From positions 1 to 64,000 of the forward strand of contig JAHENA010000006.1 of assembly GCA_024643405.1 (NCBI GenBank): a stretch of 64,000 bases of DNA, read 5' to 3'. The notes under the pieces are model-generated. The model worked only from the letters and a program-made list of their open reading frames with translations. It was not told the DNA's origin and searched no databases. How positions within the stretch are numbered: the first letter of the stretch is position 1; each line of letters opens with the position of its first letter. The stretch comes from Flavobacteriales bacterium. Its GTDB lineage: Bacteria; Bacteroidota; Bacteroidia; Flavobacteriales; Flavobacteriaceae. Both the position numbers and the translations under genes were made by a program. Below, one piece after another: positions 1 through 8,336 of the stretch.

Positions 1-1775
1 CCATCTATCTGAGAAATGGTTGATTTATTTTTATTTGAACTTATAGTAATATTTGATTGAATAGCAAACTTTTTAGATATCTGAACCGTGGACTCAACTT
101 CTAAGCCTAATCGATAGCTATCACCGCTATTAGTTCTTATAGGTGCTCCCGTATTATCAATGGCTCCTGATAGTACTAACTGCTCGTTATAAAGCATATA
201 ATAAACATTGGCGTTTATTATAAGTGCACTGGTATGATGTCTCCAACCTAATTCAAAATCGTTTAATTGTTCTGGTTTTATATTTGGGTTACTTTCAAAA
301 TCACTTCTGCTTGGTTCTCTATTAGCCCTCGCATAAGAGAAATATAAATAATTTTCAGGGTTTAATTTATAGGTAATTCCGGCTTTAGGATTAAAAAAGT
401 CATAATTTTCATCAATCAACATATTGATTCTATCCGATGTTAAACCCGATGTTTTATAATTAACAAATCTCATTTGTAAATCAGTAAACAAACTGATTGC
501 GTTGTTTAATCTGTAGGTGGCTTTACCAAAAACACTAAAGTCATTCTTTTTACCTAAACCATTGTAATATTGGTCTCCTATTTCAGAATCACTCGCAAAT
601 CGTGCCCAAATAATTTCACCAAAATGATTTCCCGTGTAGGCATTATATGATGTTCCAAATGTAAAATTAATCACATCATTTTTATAATTGGCATTCACAT
701 TAAAAACATAAAAATCATTGTCTAACCATCGTCTGCGTATCAAATCAGTAGTGCTTATTGTTTCACTTCCAATTGAAATATCTGTTAAATCATAATCCGC
801 AAAATTTTCATCTTCTTTATATTGCTCAAAATAGCCTCTGCCATACGTATAATTTAACCCAATATTAGTGGTCCAATTATTATTATAGCGCTCATTCCAG
901 TGCAATTGATAATGATCTTGTTTATAATTATCTTCTTCATTTTCATAAAACTTAACCAACCCATTTTCATCGGTATACATGCCGGATGGGTTAAAGGTCC
1001 TGTTGGTTGCTAAAGTTTCCGCATCTATACCATTCCATGCCTGATAGGTTACTTCATGACCTCCAAAGGTTATTGCCTTAATTAAGGTATTATCATCAAC
1101 ATAAGAAGCCTGTAGGAAATAGGATTTTAAATCTGAAGCTGCTCTATCAATATACCCATCAGAATTGATTTGCGATAAACGACCAGCAATTTCAAAATGA
1201 TTATTTAAGATGCCTGTACTAAACTTTATATTGTGTTTTCTTGTATTATAACTTCCAAAAGTATTTGAAATTTCAGCACTTGCTTTTTCTGCAACAGCAT
1301 CCGTGAGAATGTTTATGCTTGCGCCAAAAGCACCAGAACCGTTAGTTGAAGTTCCAATACCTCTTTGTAACTGAAGGCTTTCTACTGATGAAGCAAAATC
1401 AGGCAAATCAACCCAATAGGTCCCTAAAGATTCAGAATCATTATAAGGAATTCCATTCACTGTAATATTGGTAGATTGGGCGCTTATACCACGCACCCTA
1501 ATTCCTGTGTAACCAACGCCAGAACCTGCATCACTTGTGGTGACAACAGAGGGCAAAAAGTTCAATAAAATAGGTAAATCCTGACCAAGATTCCGTTTTT
1601 CAAGCGCTTCCTTTTTAATGTTTGAATGTGTAATTGGTGAATCGGCATTCACCCTAATGGCCTTAACCAGCACTTCATCTAATACTTCAATTTTTGTTGA
1701 ATCCTGCTGTTTTTCTTGTGAATACAAACTCCCAGTCAATAAGACTAGTGACAAGGTTGTGAATAGTATTTTCAT
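1..1775 (-). CDS. TonB-dependent outer-membrane receptor, probable thiamine uptake (3' end outside window)
   Basis: This is an outer-membrane beta-barrel receptor of the TonB family; the window holds about 591 residues from the start and the barrel end lies outside. The ATG at 1775 opens a signal peptide (MKILFTTLSLVLLTGSLYSQ). A plug domain follows directly, with no N-terminal carboxypeptidase-like domain, including the stretches YTGIRVRGI and NITVNGIPYND typical of plugs. The later sequence is rich in aromatic beta strands. A TPP riboswitch lies in the leader about 75 bases upstream, so expression should fall when thiamine pyrophosphate is plentiful. That makes thiamine or a precursor the likely substrate. 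The family assignment is secure; the substrate is inferred from the riboswitch. Confidence 0.9.
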   Translation of the reverse strand, partial: MKILFTTLSLVLLTGSLYSQEKQQDSTKIEVLDEVLVKAIRVNADSPITHSNIKKEALEKRNLGQDLPILLNFLPSVVTTSDAGSGVGYTGIRVRGISAQSTNITVNGIPYNDSESLGTYWVDLPDFASSVESLQLQRGIGTSTNGSGAFGASINILTDAVAEKASAEISNTFGSYNTRKHNIKFSTGILNNHFEIAGRLSQINSDGYIDRAASDLKSYFLQASYVDDNTLIKAITFGGHEVTYQAWNGIDAETLATNRTFNPSGMYTDENGLVKFYENEEDNYKQDHYQLHWNERYNNNWTTNIGLNYTYGRGYFEQYKEDENFADYDLTDISIGSETISTTDLIRRRWLDNDFYVFNVNANYKNDVINFTFGTSYNAYTGNHFGEIIWARFASDSEIGDQYYNGLGKKNDFSVFGKATYRLNNAISLFTDLQMRFVNYKTSGLTSDRINMLIDENYDFFNPKAGITYKLNPENYLYFSYARANREPSRSDFESNPNIKPEQLNDFELGWRHHTSALIINANVYYMLYNEQLVLSGAIDNTGAPIRTNSGDSYRLGLEVESTVQISKKFAIQSNITISSNKNKSTISQID

Positions 1776-1844
1776 TCGATAAATAAATTTATTCGAATAA
1801 AAAGAGGTAATTATTCTGGTTAATATTGATTTAATTGGCTTTTT

Positions 1845-1920
1845 CGCCGTCCCTTAGCAGCATTACCTGCTCAGGTTCATTGGGTGTGATCTCAGCCATT
1901 TTTTTGGCACCCCTTTTATG
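1845..1920 (-). promoter_or_regulatory. TPP (thiamine pyrophosphate) riboswitch, THI element
   Basis: Read on the minus strand, the leader carries the ordered TPP-aptamer core: GGGGTGCC, then GGCTGAGAT, ACCC, GAACCTGA, a GCAGGTAATGCTGC stretch and the closing AAGGGAC. These are the conserved blocks of the THI box. It sits between arfB and the TonB receptor, about 70 bases before the receptor ATG, so it should control only the receptor and anything downstream of it, off the left edge. No clear terminator hairpin with a T-run was seen between aptamer and ATG, so the switch may act on translation or by an unseen structure. Confidence 0.93.
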
Positions 1921-1978
1921 AGAACAGTGCAAATGTATAAACAAAAAACAATTTGCTACTGATATTTAAAAAATAATT

Positions 1979-2386
1979 TTACTCGAAATCCGGCTTTTTT
2001 CTTGTGGACTTCTTAACAGATAAATTACGTTTGTTTTTAAGCCTTTTTTTTATAACACTTTTAGGGATTTTAGTTGGAACCCTTTTTTTATCAAGTTTCA
2101 ACCCTTCTTTTATCAGGGATAAAAACCGTTTTATAATCAGTTCCTTATTTTTGTGCTGACTTCTGCTTTCATCACATTGAAGCATAAGCATATTCTCCTT
2201 TGTTAATCTACTACTCCATTTATCTGCCAGCCTAGTTTTTTCATCTTCTGTTAAGGAAGTCGATTCAGAAAGATTAAACATTAACTCTATTTTTGTGGCA
2301 ACTTTATTCACATTTTGGCCACCACTACCCGAACTTCTAACAGCTTTAAATTTAAGTTCTGAAATTAAAGCTTCTTTATGCATCAT
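1979..2386 (-). CDS. arfB: Alternative ribosome-rescue factor ArfB / peptidyl-tRNA hydrolase (YaeJ)
   Basis: ArfB enters the empty A site of stalled ribosomes and hydrolyses peptidyl-tRNA. The 135-residue protein has the RSSGSGGQNVNKV stretch with GGQ at residues 22-24, the catalytic motif shared with class I release factors. It also has the long Lys/Arg-rich C-terminal tail (KKRLKNKRNLSVKKSTRKK) that probes the mRNA tunnel in this family. The length fits ArfB and rules out full release factors. The first ATG overlaps the stop of the DUF4301 gene (ATGA), so the two are translationally coupled. A second ATG directly follows the first and the choice barely matters. Confidence 0.92.
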   Translation of the reverse strand: MMHKEALISELKFKAVRSSGSGGQNVNKVATKIELMFNLSESTSLTEDEKTRLADKWSSRLTKENMLMLQCDESRSQHKNKELIIKRFLSLIKEGLKLDKKRVPTKIPKSVIKKRLKNKRNLSVKKSTRKKPDFE

Positions 2387-3936
2387 TTCTTAACCTGATG
2401 TGAACTCCTGAAGAAATCATTGACCGTTTTTACAGGGTTAAATGTATTAACCGGAACCTCAACAAAAATAGAATTCCAATAGGCCATACTACCATTCCAT
2501 AGACCCGGTAATTCGAGCGCTTTGATGTTAATTCCTGCTTGAGTTTTATTTGTTATAAAAGCCGCTTTATTGTCAACATAGCTCATTAAATTAAATAATT
2601 CTCCTTTATAATTTTTAAGGCCACACACCAGGTCTGTTGGATTAAAATGAGTAGCACTCTCAACAATATTTTTTTGATGAGGATTTGAAATATCTATTTG
2701 AGCAAACTCAATAATTTGTAATGAAACGGTTCCGTTCTGATCAGTTACCCAAAAAGGACCTCCACCTGGCTCGCCTTCATTTTTAACCATGCCACAAACA
2801 CGAAGCGGACGATTTAATTTCTCTTTCAAATAAAATATTTTAGAATCTATTGATGAGGTTTCAAAATCTGCAGGTATAACAATATTTAATTTTTCTGTTA
2901 TAAAATTAGTAATTCTTTTAATCTCATCTTCATCAAGGTTATCTGTGTCAAGTAATCTTAAACACTTGAAAATTTCGTCCTGAATCTCCAACAGAATACC
3001 GGCCAGTATTTTTCTGTAATTACAAACCTCTTCAAGCTGATCTCTCACAACTAAGTTGTCAATATTTTTTATAAATGCGATATCAAAATTTAATTCATTT
3101 AAATTTTCAAGTAAGGCTCCGTGTCCAGAAGGTCTGAACAAAATACTTCCATCTGATTCTCTAAAAAGTTGATTGTCCAACGTGAGGGCAATGGTATCAG
3201 TAGTTGATTTTTGATATGAAAAGTTGATATGAAATTTTTTGCCTGTTATCTCTTCTATCTCTTCTTGGATACGATTTAGCTCTCGATTAAAATTTTCCTG
3301 ATGTGTTTCTGATATAGTAAAATGCAAATTAGCATGTTTTTTGTTTGATGCATAAAATGCTGCTTCAAATAAATGCTCTTCAAAAGCCGTCGAAACATGT
3401 GTTTTATATTTATGAAATGGTAACAGCCCTTTCGGATAAAAACTATAATTCAATCGCTTTTCTTCCAACATGGTTTTTACAAACTCATAACACCTTTCAT
3501 CATAAAGCAATTCATTGTATTCAGGATTAATCTCATGAATTTTATGAACAACTTCTTCAAAAAAAGGTGATTTTTCAAGTGATTTAAAAAAATCTTCTAA
3601 TTCTTTGTTACCTGTCCTTTTTATAAAATCCTGAATACTTTCTTGTTGAATTTTATAGTTATTTAAGAACTCAAACAAAAATTTAAACATCCTGGTAGCC
3701 GCTCCTGAAGCAGGAACAAACTTAACTATTGATAAAGAATCACGTTTATTATCAAACCCATTTATATAATGAGATTTGTAATCCTCCTCAATTTTAAGAA
3801 TTCCATGCCCAATGGTTGCAGCTTCCTTTAAATTAGAAAACACCATTCCTGATTGAATTGAAACTACTTGGACTTTTATTTTATCAACCGTTAATCCGTG
3901 GTTTTTTATTTGAGAAATATCCTTTTCAGAAAACAC
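2383..3936 (-). CDS. DUF4301 family protein
   Basis: This 517-residue protein matches the Bacteroidota family DUF4301. Recognisable stretches are FVPASGAATRMFKFLFEF near residue 75, LFRPSGHGALLENLN in the middle, and CGMVKNEGEPGGGPFWV towards the C-terminus. No signal peptide or membrane segment is visible, so it is probably cytoplasmic. The start codon is GTG at 3936, overlapping the TAG stop of the NadR-like kinase gene by one base, and the end overlaps arfB; the run is clearly one operon. The SGAATRM and GHGALLENL stretches resemble sugar-phosphate nucleotidyltransferase segments, but that is only an impression and the function is unknown. Confidence 0.8.
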   Translation of the reverse strand: MFSEKDISQIKNHGLTVDKIKVQVVSIQSGMVFSNLKEAATIGHGILKIEEDYKSHYINGFDNKRDSLSIVKFVPASGAATRMFKFLFEFLNNYKIQQESIQDFIKRTGNKELEDFFKSLEKSPFFEEVVHKIHEINPEYNELLYDERCYEFVKTMLEEKRLNYSFYPKGLLPFHKYKTHVSTAFEEHLFEAAFYASNKKHANLHFTISETHQENFNRELNRIQEEIEEITGKKFHINFSYQKSTTDTIALTLDNQLFRESDGSILFRPSGHGALLENLNELNFDIAFIKNIDNLVVRDQLEEVCNYRKILAGILLEIQDEIFKCLRLLDTDNLDEDEIKRITNFITEKLNIVIPADFETSSIDSKIFYLKEKLNRPLRVCGMVKNEGEPGGGPFWVTDQNGTVSLQIIEFAQIDISNPHQKNIVESATHFNPTDLVCGLKNYKGELFNLMSYVDNKAAFITNKTQAGINIKALELPGLWNGSMAYWNSIFVEVPVNTFNPVKTVNDFFRSSHQVKK

Positions 3937-4505
3937 TATTTTTTATTTTTTAATAATTCATCAACATGTTTTACCGCTAAATCCAAACGCTCTTTTTTAC
4001 TTCCTTTTAGCAAAACATAAGGCCTTTTATATTTTATTAAAGCATCCTCAAAAGCTTTGAACATTATCTCTCTTTCGTGAGGCTTATCTCTTAAATCATC
4101 TGCTTCCCATGGCGTATCAATATACGTTAAAAAATATAAATCATAGGTGTTTTCTAAAGCATGTTTTTCTAAAATCGGATCACATGAACCCGTGTAATAG
4201 GTTTCAGAATAGACTTTAGTTTCCAATAAATCCGTGTCACAAATTAAAACAGAATCTGTTTTTTGTGACAACTTATTTTCCAAATTCATCTGTCCTAATG
4301 CAATTGGAAGCAAATCTTCAGCTTCACATGTCTTGCGTTCTTCATTCCATTTATTTTGAAGATATTCTCTAGCGTATTCAGGAACCCAAACAGAATTATA
4401 ATATCTGGCCAAATGAATAGATAAGGTTGTTTTACCCGTTGATTCCGGGCCAAACAATACAATTTTTACACAATTTGACGGTTGTTGTTTAAGATTTTCT
4501 TCCAT
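3936..4505 (-). CDS. NadR-like ATP-binding kinase domain protein
   Basis: This small P-loop kinase (189 residues) resembles the C-terminal ribosylnicotinamide kinase domain of NadR. The Walker A motif GPESTGKT lies at residues 19-26, followed by the VPEYAREYL segment and the acidic ICDTDLLETKVYSE segment typical of NadR kinases. The nucleotidyltransferase and DNA-binding domains of full-length NadR are absent. The ATG at 4505 lies 40 bases inside the end of the PnuC-family gene, so the two genes overlap and are surely co-expressed. A transporter plus a kinase that traps the imported vitamin by phosphorylation is the classic PnuC-NadR logic. Whether the substrate is nicotinamide riboside or thiamine cannot be read from sequence. 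Confidence 0.8.
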   Translation of the reverse strand: MEENLKQQPSNCVKIVLFGPESTGKTTLSIHLARYYNSVWVPEYAREYLQNKWNEERKTCEAEDLLPIALGQMNLENKLSQKTDSVLICDTDLLETKVYSETYYTGSCDPILEKHALENTYDLYFLTYIDTPWEADDLRDKPHEREIMFKAFEDALIKYKRPYVLLKGSKKERLDLAVKHVDELLKNKK

Positions 4506-5176
4506 TGTTTATATGCTAAAATTGCAAGAATTAAAAAAATAAAATATTGAATACCAGTAAAACCATATCCTTTTACAAAATATAGAGGGATGGAGGCTAT
4601 ATTTCCAATAATCCATAAAGTCCAGTTTTCAATTTTTTTAAGGGCCATAAGCCACATAGCCGCAAAAAATATTCCGGTAGTAAAGGTATCTATAAAAGGG
4701 GTAGCCATTCTAAATTTCTCTAGACTACCAGAAGTTAAATTTAAAAATGCAAAACGCATACTATCAGTAAAACTTAAATCATTAGGCATGACGTTGTAGT
4801 ATCGATATACTATTATTACAAATATAGAAGTTGATAAAAATATACCTATAGCTTTTAATTTGTCTTTGGTGTTTGTTCTTGTAATTGGAATGTGGTTCAT
4901 TTTATCATCAATAACTTTACTCCACATATACCAACCAAAAAGACTCATTAAAGTATAATAAATATTAATAATCAAATCTCCGTATAAATTCCATTGAGAT
5001 AGCAGGTAAACATATAAAGCTGTACTAATAATTCCTGTTGGATACACTAAAATATTCTCTCTTTTAGCGAACACAACGCTTATAACTCCAAATAAAGCCG
5101 CAATAAACTCTAAAATAATATTTATAGTTGAGGCTGCTTTATAGGGCTCGAGTAAAAAGTCTACTATTTGATTCAA
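4466..5176 (-). CDS. pnuC: PnuC-family vitamin transporter (nicotinamide riboside or thiamine)
   Basis: This inner-membrane protein of 236 residues has about seven hydrophobic segments. It carries WxxW signatures of the PnuC family (GWYMWSK near residue 85 and NWTLWIIGN near residue 187). PnuC proteins are facilitators whose substrate is trapped inside by phosphorylation, which fits the overlapping kinase gene downstream. The reading frame appears to start with TTG at 5176, since no ATG occurs near the expected N-terminus; the gap to the GGGP synthase stop is four bases. In Bacteroidota some family members (PnuT) carry thiamine, and the TPP riboswitch further downstream in the same gene run keeps that possibility open. 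Confidence 0.85.
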   Translation of the reverse strand: MNQIVDFLLEPYKAASTINIILEFIAALFGVISVVFAKRENILVYPTGIISTALYVYLLSQWNLYGDLIINIYYTLMSLFGWYMWSKVIDDKMNHIPITRTNTKDKLKAIGIFLSTSIFVIIVYRYYNVMPNDLSFTDSMRFAFLNLTSGSLEKFRMATPFIDTFTTGIFFAAMWLMALKKIENWTLWIIGNIASIPLYFVKGYGFTGIQYFIFLILAILAYKQWKKILNNNRQIV

Positions 5177-5180
5177 ATTC

Positions 5181-5903
5181 TTATTTTAATTGTTCAAGAA
5201 AGGATTCATCCTCCTCAAAAGCCGTTCCAATAACTACCAAATCAGCACCTGATTTATATGCATTTTCTAATTGACTAATAGTTCTTATGCCTCCACCAAC
5301 AATCAGTGGAATATTTAATTCTCTTTTAACTGAGCTAATAATTTCAGGAGTTACCGGTTCTTTAGCACCACTACCTGCTTCTAAATAAATCAGTTTCATT
5401 CCTAATAATTCACCAGCTTTGGCTGTATTGACTATATATTCAATATTATTTCTTGAAATAGGTTTTGTTTGAGTTACCATTTCAACAGCGGTTTGTTTGC
5501 CGTTCTCAATAAGAATATATCCAGTTGGAATAACTTCTAAATTGTTTTCCTTTAGTTTTGATACAGAATCTACATGTTTACCAATAAGATATTCAGGATT
5601 TCTTCCAGAAATTAAAGATAAAAATAAAAGTGCATCTGCTTTATTAGTTATTTGGGTAATATCTCCAGGAAATAATACGATTGGTAATTTAGTAAACCTT
5701 TTAATTTCTCTGATTAAAGCGTCTGTTTTATTGTCATCAACAATACTTCCACCTACAAAAACGTGCGTTGCTATTGACTGATTTATTTTTTTAATAAAAA
5801 CAGAAACTGCGTTTATCGAAGTCTTATCTGGATCAATCAATACGGCGAACAGCTTTTGTTTCTTTTTTATCGACGCCCTTATATTTTTATAGATAGATGT
5901 CAT
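5181..5903 (-). CDS. Geranylgeranylglyceryl/heptaprenylglyceryl phosphate synthase (GGGPS/PcrB family)
   Basis: This TIM-barrel prenyltransferase joins a polyprenyl diphosphate to sn-glycerol-1-phosphate, the first step of archaeal-type ether lipids. The 240-residue protein has the metal-site segment FAVLIDPDKT near residue 20, then FVGGSIVDD, PIVLFPGD, the YLEAGSGA loop and the phosphate-binding IVGGGIRT and VVIGTAFE at the end. Members are known from flavobacteria, where the lipid product in the cell is poorly understood. The gene abuts the phosphopantetheinyl transferase stop with no gap and lies four bases from the next gene, so it is mid-operon. Confidence 0.92.
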   Translation of the reverse strand: MTSIYKNIRASIKKKQKLFAVLIDPDKTSINAVSVFIKKINQSIATHVFVGGSIVDDNKTDALIREIKRFTKLPIVLFPGDITQITNKADALLFLSLISGRNPEYLIGKHVDSVSKLKENNLEVIPTGYILIENGKQTAVEMVTQTKPISRNNIEYIVNTAKAGELLGMKLIYLEAGSGAKEPVTPEIISSVKRELNIPLIVGGGIRTISQLENAYKSGADLVVIGTAFEEDESFLEQLK

Positions 5904-6530
5904 TTAGGATATGGCGTAGGCACAAGTAAAGCCTTCAAACTCTAAAAAATTTATACTATAACAATATTTTCTGTTTTTGTAATCAATCCAAGCCATGGTC
6001 ATCTCATCATTAACGGAAAAAGGAATTACCAAACAATGCTTTTTAAAACTTAATCCGGGCGTAGCAAATAATTTATACAGCGATTCTTTTACACACCAAA
6101 TGGCCGTTAGTTTTTTAATATAATCACCGTCGTCTTCCGTTAAATAATGAAACTCATAATCAATAAATTTATGAGCAATCATTCTTATTTTATCACGCTG
6201 TTTTTCAATATCAATCCCCACTATATTTTCACTTATAATCACCGCAGAAAATGTAAAAGAATGTGTTATTGAAATATGCTTACCATCTTTTAAATGTGGT
6301 TTGCCATGTTTATCATAAAACAAATCAGCATCATCATAACCAAAGGTATTCAACAAACATCTTACACTTAAAAATCCGCGTTGATGCAATTCACTTTTCA
6401 TTCCTAAAACACGATTTACATTCTCTGATTTTAAAGAAATGGATGTCATCAAATCATCAAATGACTCCGTAATCTTCCAGATTTTAACAGTAGTTTGTGA
6501 GTTTGGTGTAATGGATTTGTAAAGAGGCAT
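5904..6530 (-). CDS. 4'-phosphopantetheinyl transferase superfamily protein
   Basis: The protein transfers phosphopantetheine from CoA to carrier proteins. The 208 residues show the Sfp/AcpS-type signatures in order: GKPHL, ISITHSF, VGIDIEKQRDKI (metal-binding Asp/Glu) and WCVKESLYK with the second catalytic Glu. The length is that of the single-chain Sfp/HetI type rather than the short AcpS type. It is the first gene of a leftward run and is divergent from ahcY, with 64 bases between the two start codons. The carrier protein it serves is not in this window. Confidence 0.9.
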   Translation of the reverse strand: MPLYKSITPNSQTTVKIWKITESFDDLMTSISLKSENVNRVLGMKSELHQRGFLSVRCLLNTFGYDDADLFYDKHGKPHLKDGKHISITHSFTFSAVIISENIVGIDIEKQRDKIRMIAHKFIDYEFHYLTEDDGDYIKKLTAIWCVKESLYKLFATPGLSFKKHCLVIPFSVNDEMTMAWIDYKNRKYCYSINFLEFEGFTCAYAIS

Positions 6531-6553
6531 TTAATTTTCTGAAAGTTATTAGT

Positions 6554-6561
6554 TATCTTTG
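6554..6561 (+). promoter_or_regulatory. Predicted Bacteroidota -7 promoter box for ahcY
   Basis: The octamer TATCTTTG matches the Bacteroidota -7 consensus TAnnTTTG. It lies 33 bases before the ATG at 6595, which argues that the longer reading frame opening with TTG at 6559 is not the real start. No strong TTG -33 element was seen. Confidence 0.5.
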
Positions 6562-6594
6562 CAGGCAAAAATTGTTAAATACAAATATACTAAT

Positions 6595-7911
6595 ATGAAC
6601 ACAAAAACAGTTGCTTACGTTCCTAATAAGGTAAAAGATATATCACTAGCCGCTTGGGGAAGAAAAGAGATAGAATTAGCCGAAGCTGAAATGCCCGGTT
6701 TAATGAGTCTTCGTGAAGAATACAAAAATTCACAACCTCTAAAAGGAGCAAGAATTGCTGGTTGTTTACATATGACCATTCAGACAGCGGTATTAATTGA
6801 AACATTACAAGCTCTTGGTGCTGAAGTAACTTGGAGCTCTTGTAATATATTCTCAACTCAAGATCAAGCCGCTGCTGCTATTGCTGCCGCTGGCACTGCT
6901 GTATATGCTTGGAAAGACATGACTGAAGAAGAGTTTGACTGGTGTATTGAACAAACCCTTTTCTTTGGTAAAGACCGTAAACCACTTAATATGATATTAG
7001 ATGATGGTGGCGATTTAACCAATATGGTTCTAGACCGTTACCCAGAATTAATTTCAGGTATTAAAGGATTAAGTGAAGAAACCACTACTGGTGTTCACAG
7101 ATTATATGAAAGAATGAAAGCTGGGACTTTACCTATGCCTGCTATTAATGTTAATGACTCCGTGACAAAAAGTAAATTTGATAATAAATACGGTTGTAAA
7201 GAAAGTGCTGTAGATGCTATCAGAAGAGCTACAGATTTGATGCTTGCTGGTAAACGTGTTGTAGTTTGTGGATACGGAGATGTTGGTAAAGGTACCGCAG
7301 CCTCTTTTAAAGGAGCAGGAAGTATTGTAACCGTTACTGAAATTGATCCCATTTGTGCATTACAAGCAGCTATGGATGGGTTTGAGGTTAAACGTTTAGA
7401 GACCGTGATTGGAAATGCAGATATTGTTATTACAACCACTGGCAATAAAGACATTGTACGTGCCGAACACTTTAAAGCAGTAAAAGACAAAACTATTATA
7501 TGTAACATTGGGCATTTTGATAACGAAATTGATATGGCTTGGTTAAAGAAAAATTATGGTCATACAAAAAACACTATAAAACCTCAAGTTGACAAATATA
7601 CTATTGACGGGAAAGACCTTATCATATTAGCTGAAGGAAGATTAGTGAATTTAGGTTGCGCTACAGGTCATCCAAGTTTTGTAATGAGTAATTCGTTTAC
7701 AAACCAAACATTAGCACAAATTGAATTGTGGACTAATAGTGAAGCTTACGGAAATGAAGTGTATATGCTACCTAAACATTTAGATGAAAAAGTGGCCAAG
7801 TTACACTTAGAAAAAATTGGTGTGGAATTAACTGAACTTAGTAACGAGCAAGCCGATTATATTGGTGTTACTGTTGAAGGGCCATTTAAACCAGAATATT
7901 ATAGATATTAA
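6595..7911 (+). CDS. ahcY: Adenosylhomocysteinase
   Basis: This cytosolic NAD-dependent enzyme splits S-adenosylhomocysteine into adenosine and homocysteine, which keeps methylation running. The 438 residues include the substrate-site stretch [34 protein letters not shown], the NAD-binding loop [30 protein letters not shown] and the C-terminal PEYYRY tail that reaches into the neighbouring subunit. The ATG at 6595 is preferred because the upstream TTG start at 6559 lies inside the promoter box, and [19 protein letters not shown] matches the expected N-terminus. A hairpin terminator follows. Confidence 0.97.
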   Translation: MNTKTVAYVPNKVKDISLAAWGRKEIELAEAEMPGLMSLREEYKNSQPLKGARIAGCLHMTIQTAVLIETLQALGAEVTWSSCNIFSTQDQAAAAIAAAGTAVYAWKDMTEEEFDWCIEQTLFFGKDRKPLNMILDDGGDLTNMVLDRYPELISGIKGLSEETTTGVHRLYERMKAGTLPMPAINVNDSVTKSKFDNKYGCKESAVDAIRRATDLMLAGKRVVVCGYGDVGKGTAASFKGAGSIVTVTEIDPICALQAAMDGFEVKRLETVIGNADIVITTTGNKDIVRAEHFKAVKDKTIICNIGHFDNEIDMAWLKKNYGHTKNTIKPQVDKYTIDGKDLIILAEGRLVNLGCATGHPSFVMSNSFTNQTLAQIELWTNSEAYGNEVYMLPKHLDEKVAKLHLEKIGVELTELSNEQADYIGVTVEGPFKPEYYRY

Positions 7912-7933
7912 AAGAATTGCTTTTAATCTGAAT

Positions 7934-7966
7934 AAACCCTTGCAGAAATGTGAGGGTTTTCTTTTT
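7934..7966 (+). terminator. Intrinsic terminator of ahcY
   Basis: AAACCCT and AGGGTTT form a stem around a 13-base loop and are followed by a T-rich run, 23 bases after the ahcY stop. Confidence 0.7.
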
Positions 7967-7995
7967 AGTCTATAATATCAAAATAGTAAGTCACA

Positions 7996-8033
7996 AAAAA
8001 ACCTTTCTGTTTCCAGAAAGGTTTTGATTTTTT
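7996..8033 (-). terminator. Intrinsic terminator of rplU-rpmA (probably bidirectional)
   Basis: AAACCTTTCTG pairs with CAGAAAGGTTT around a short loop. On the minus strand the stem is followed by a T run, and it sits just after the rpmA stop. The plus-strand side also has a T-rich tail. Confidence 0.8.
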
Positions 8034-8049
8034 TAAAGAAAATTATTTC

Positions 8050-8310
8050 CTAAGCTTCAAAAGGCTCAATAGAAACGTAAGATTTGTTATCTTTTTTCTT
8101 TGTAAATTTTACAACACCATCAACTTGAGCGTGTAATGTATGATCTTTTGAAGAATAAACATTTTCACCTGGGTGATGTGTATTTCCTCTTTGTCTAACG
8201 ATAATGTTTCCAGCTATTGCAGCCTGACCACCAAAAATCTTTACACCTAAGCGTTTTGATTCTGATTCTCTACCGTTTTTCGAACTTCCGACTCCTTTTT
8301 TATGTGCCAT
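8050..8310 (-). CDS. rpmA: 50S ribosomal protein L27
   Basis: L27 is a large-subunit protein whose N-terminus reaches the peptidyl-transferase centre. The 86 residues begin [20 protein letters not shown] and continue with GVKIFGGQ and [16 protein letters not shown], the family signature. There is no Firmicutes-style N-terminal leader to be cleaved. It lies 26 bases downstream of rplU in the usual L21-L27 operon and is followed by a strong hairpin terminator. Confidence 0.97.
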   Translation of the reverse strand: MAHKKGVGSSKNGRESESKRLGVKIFGGQAAIAGNIIVRQRGNTHHPGENVYSSKDHTLHAQVDGVVKFTKKKDNKSYVSIEPFEA

Positions 8311-8336
8311 TTTATTTCGATTTTATTTTTTTAAAA

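Noticed and set aside
4466-4505. The 40-base overlap of pnuC and the kinase as a frameshifted single fusion gene
   Set aside because: Both proteins are complete at their ends, and the kinase has its own ATG before its Walker A motif.
1845-5176. TPP riboswitch control of the pnuC-kinase genes
   Set aside because: The riboswitch lies downstream of these genes in the direction of transcription, so it cannot act on them in cis in the usual way.
7095-7508. A 137-residue open frame on the minus strand inside ahcY
   Set aside because: It is antisense to a certain enzyme gene, has no known motif and arises from codon bias of ahcY.
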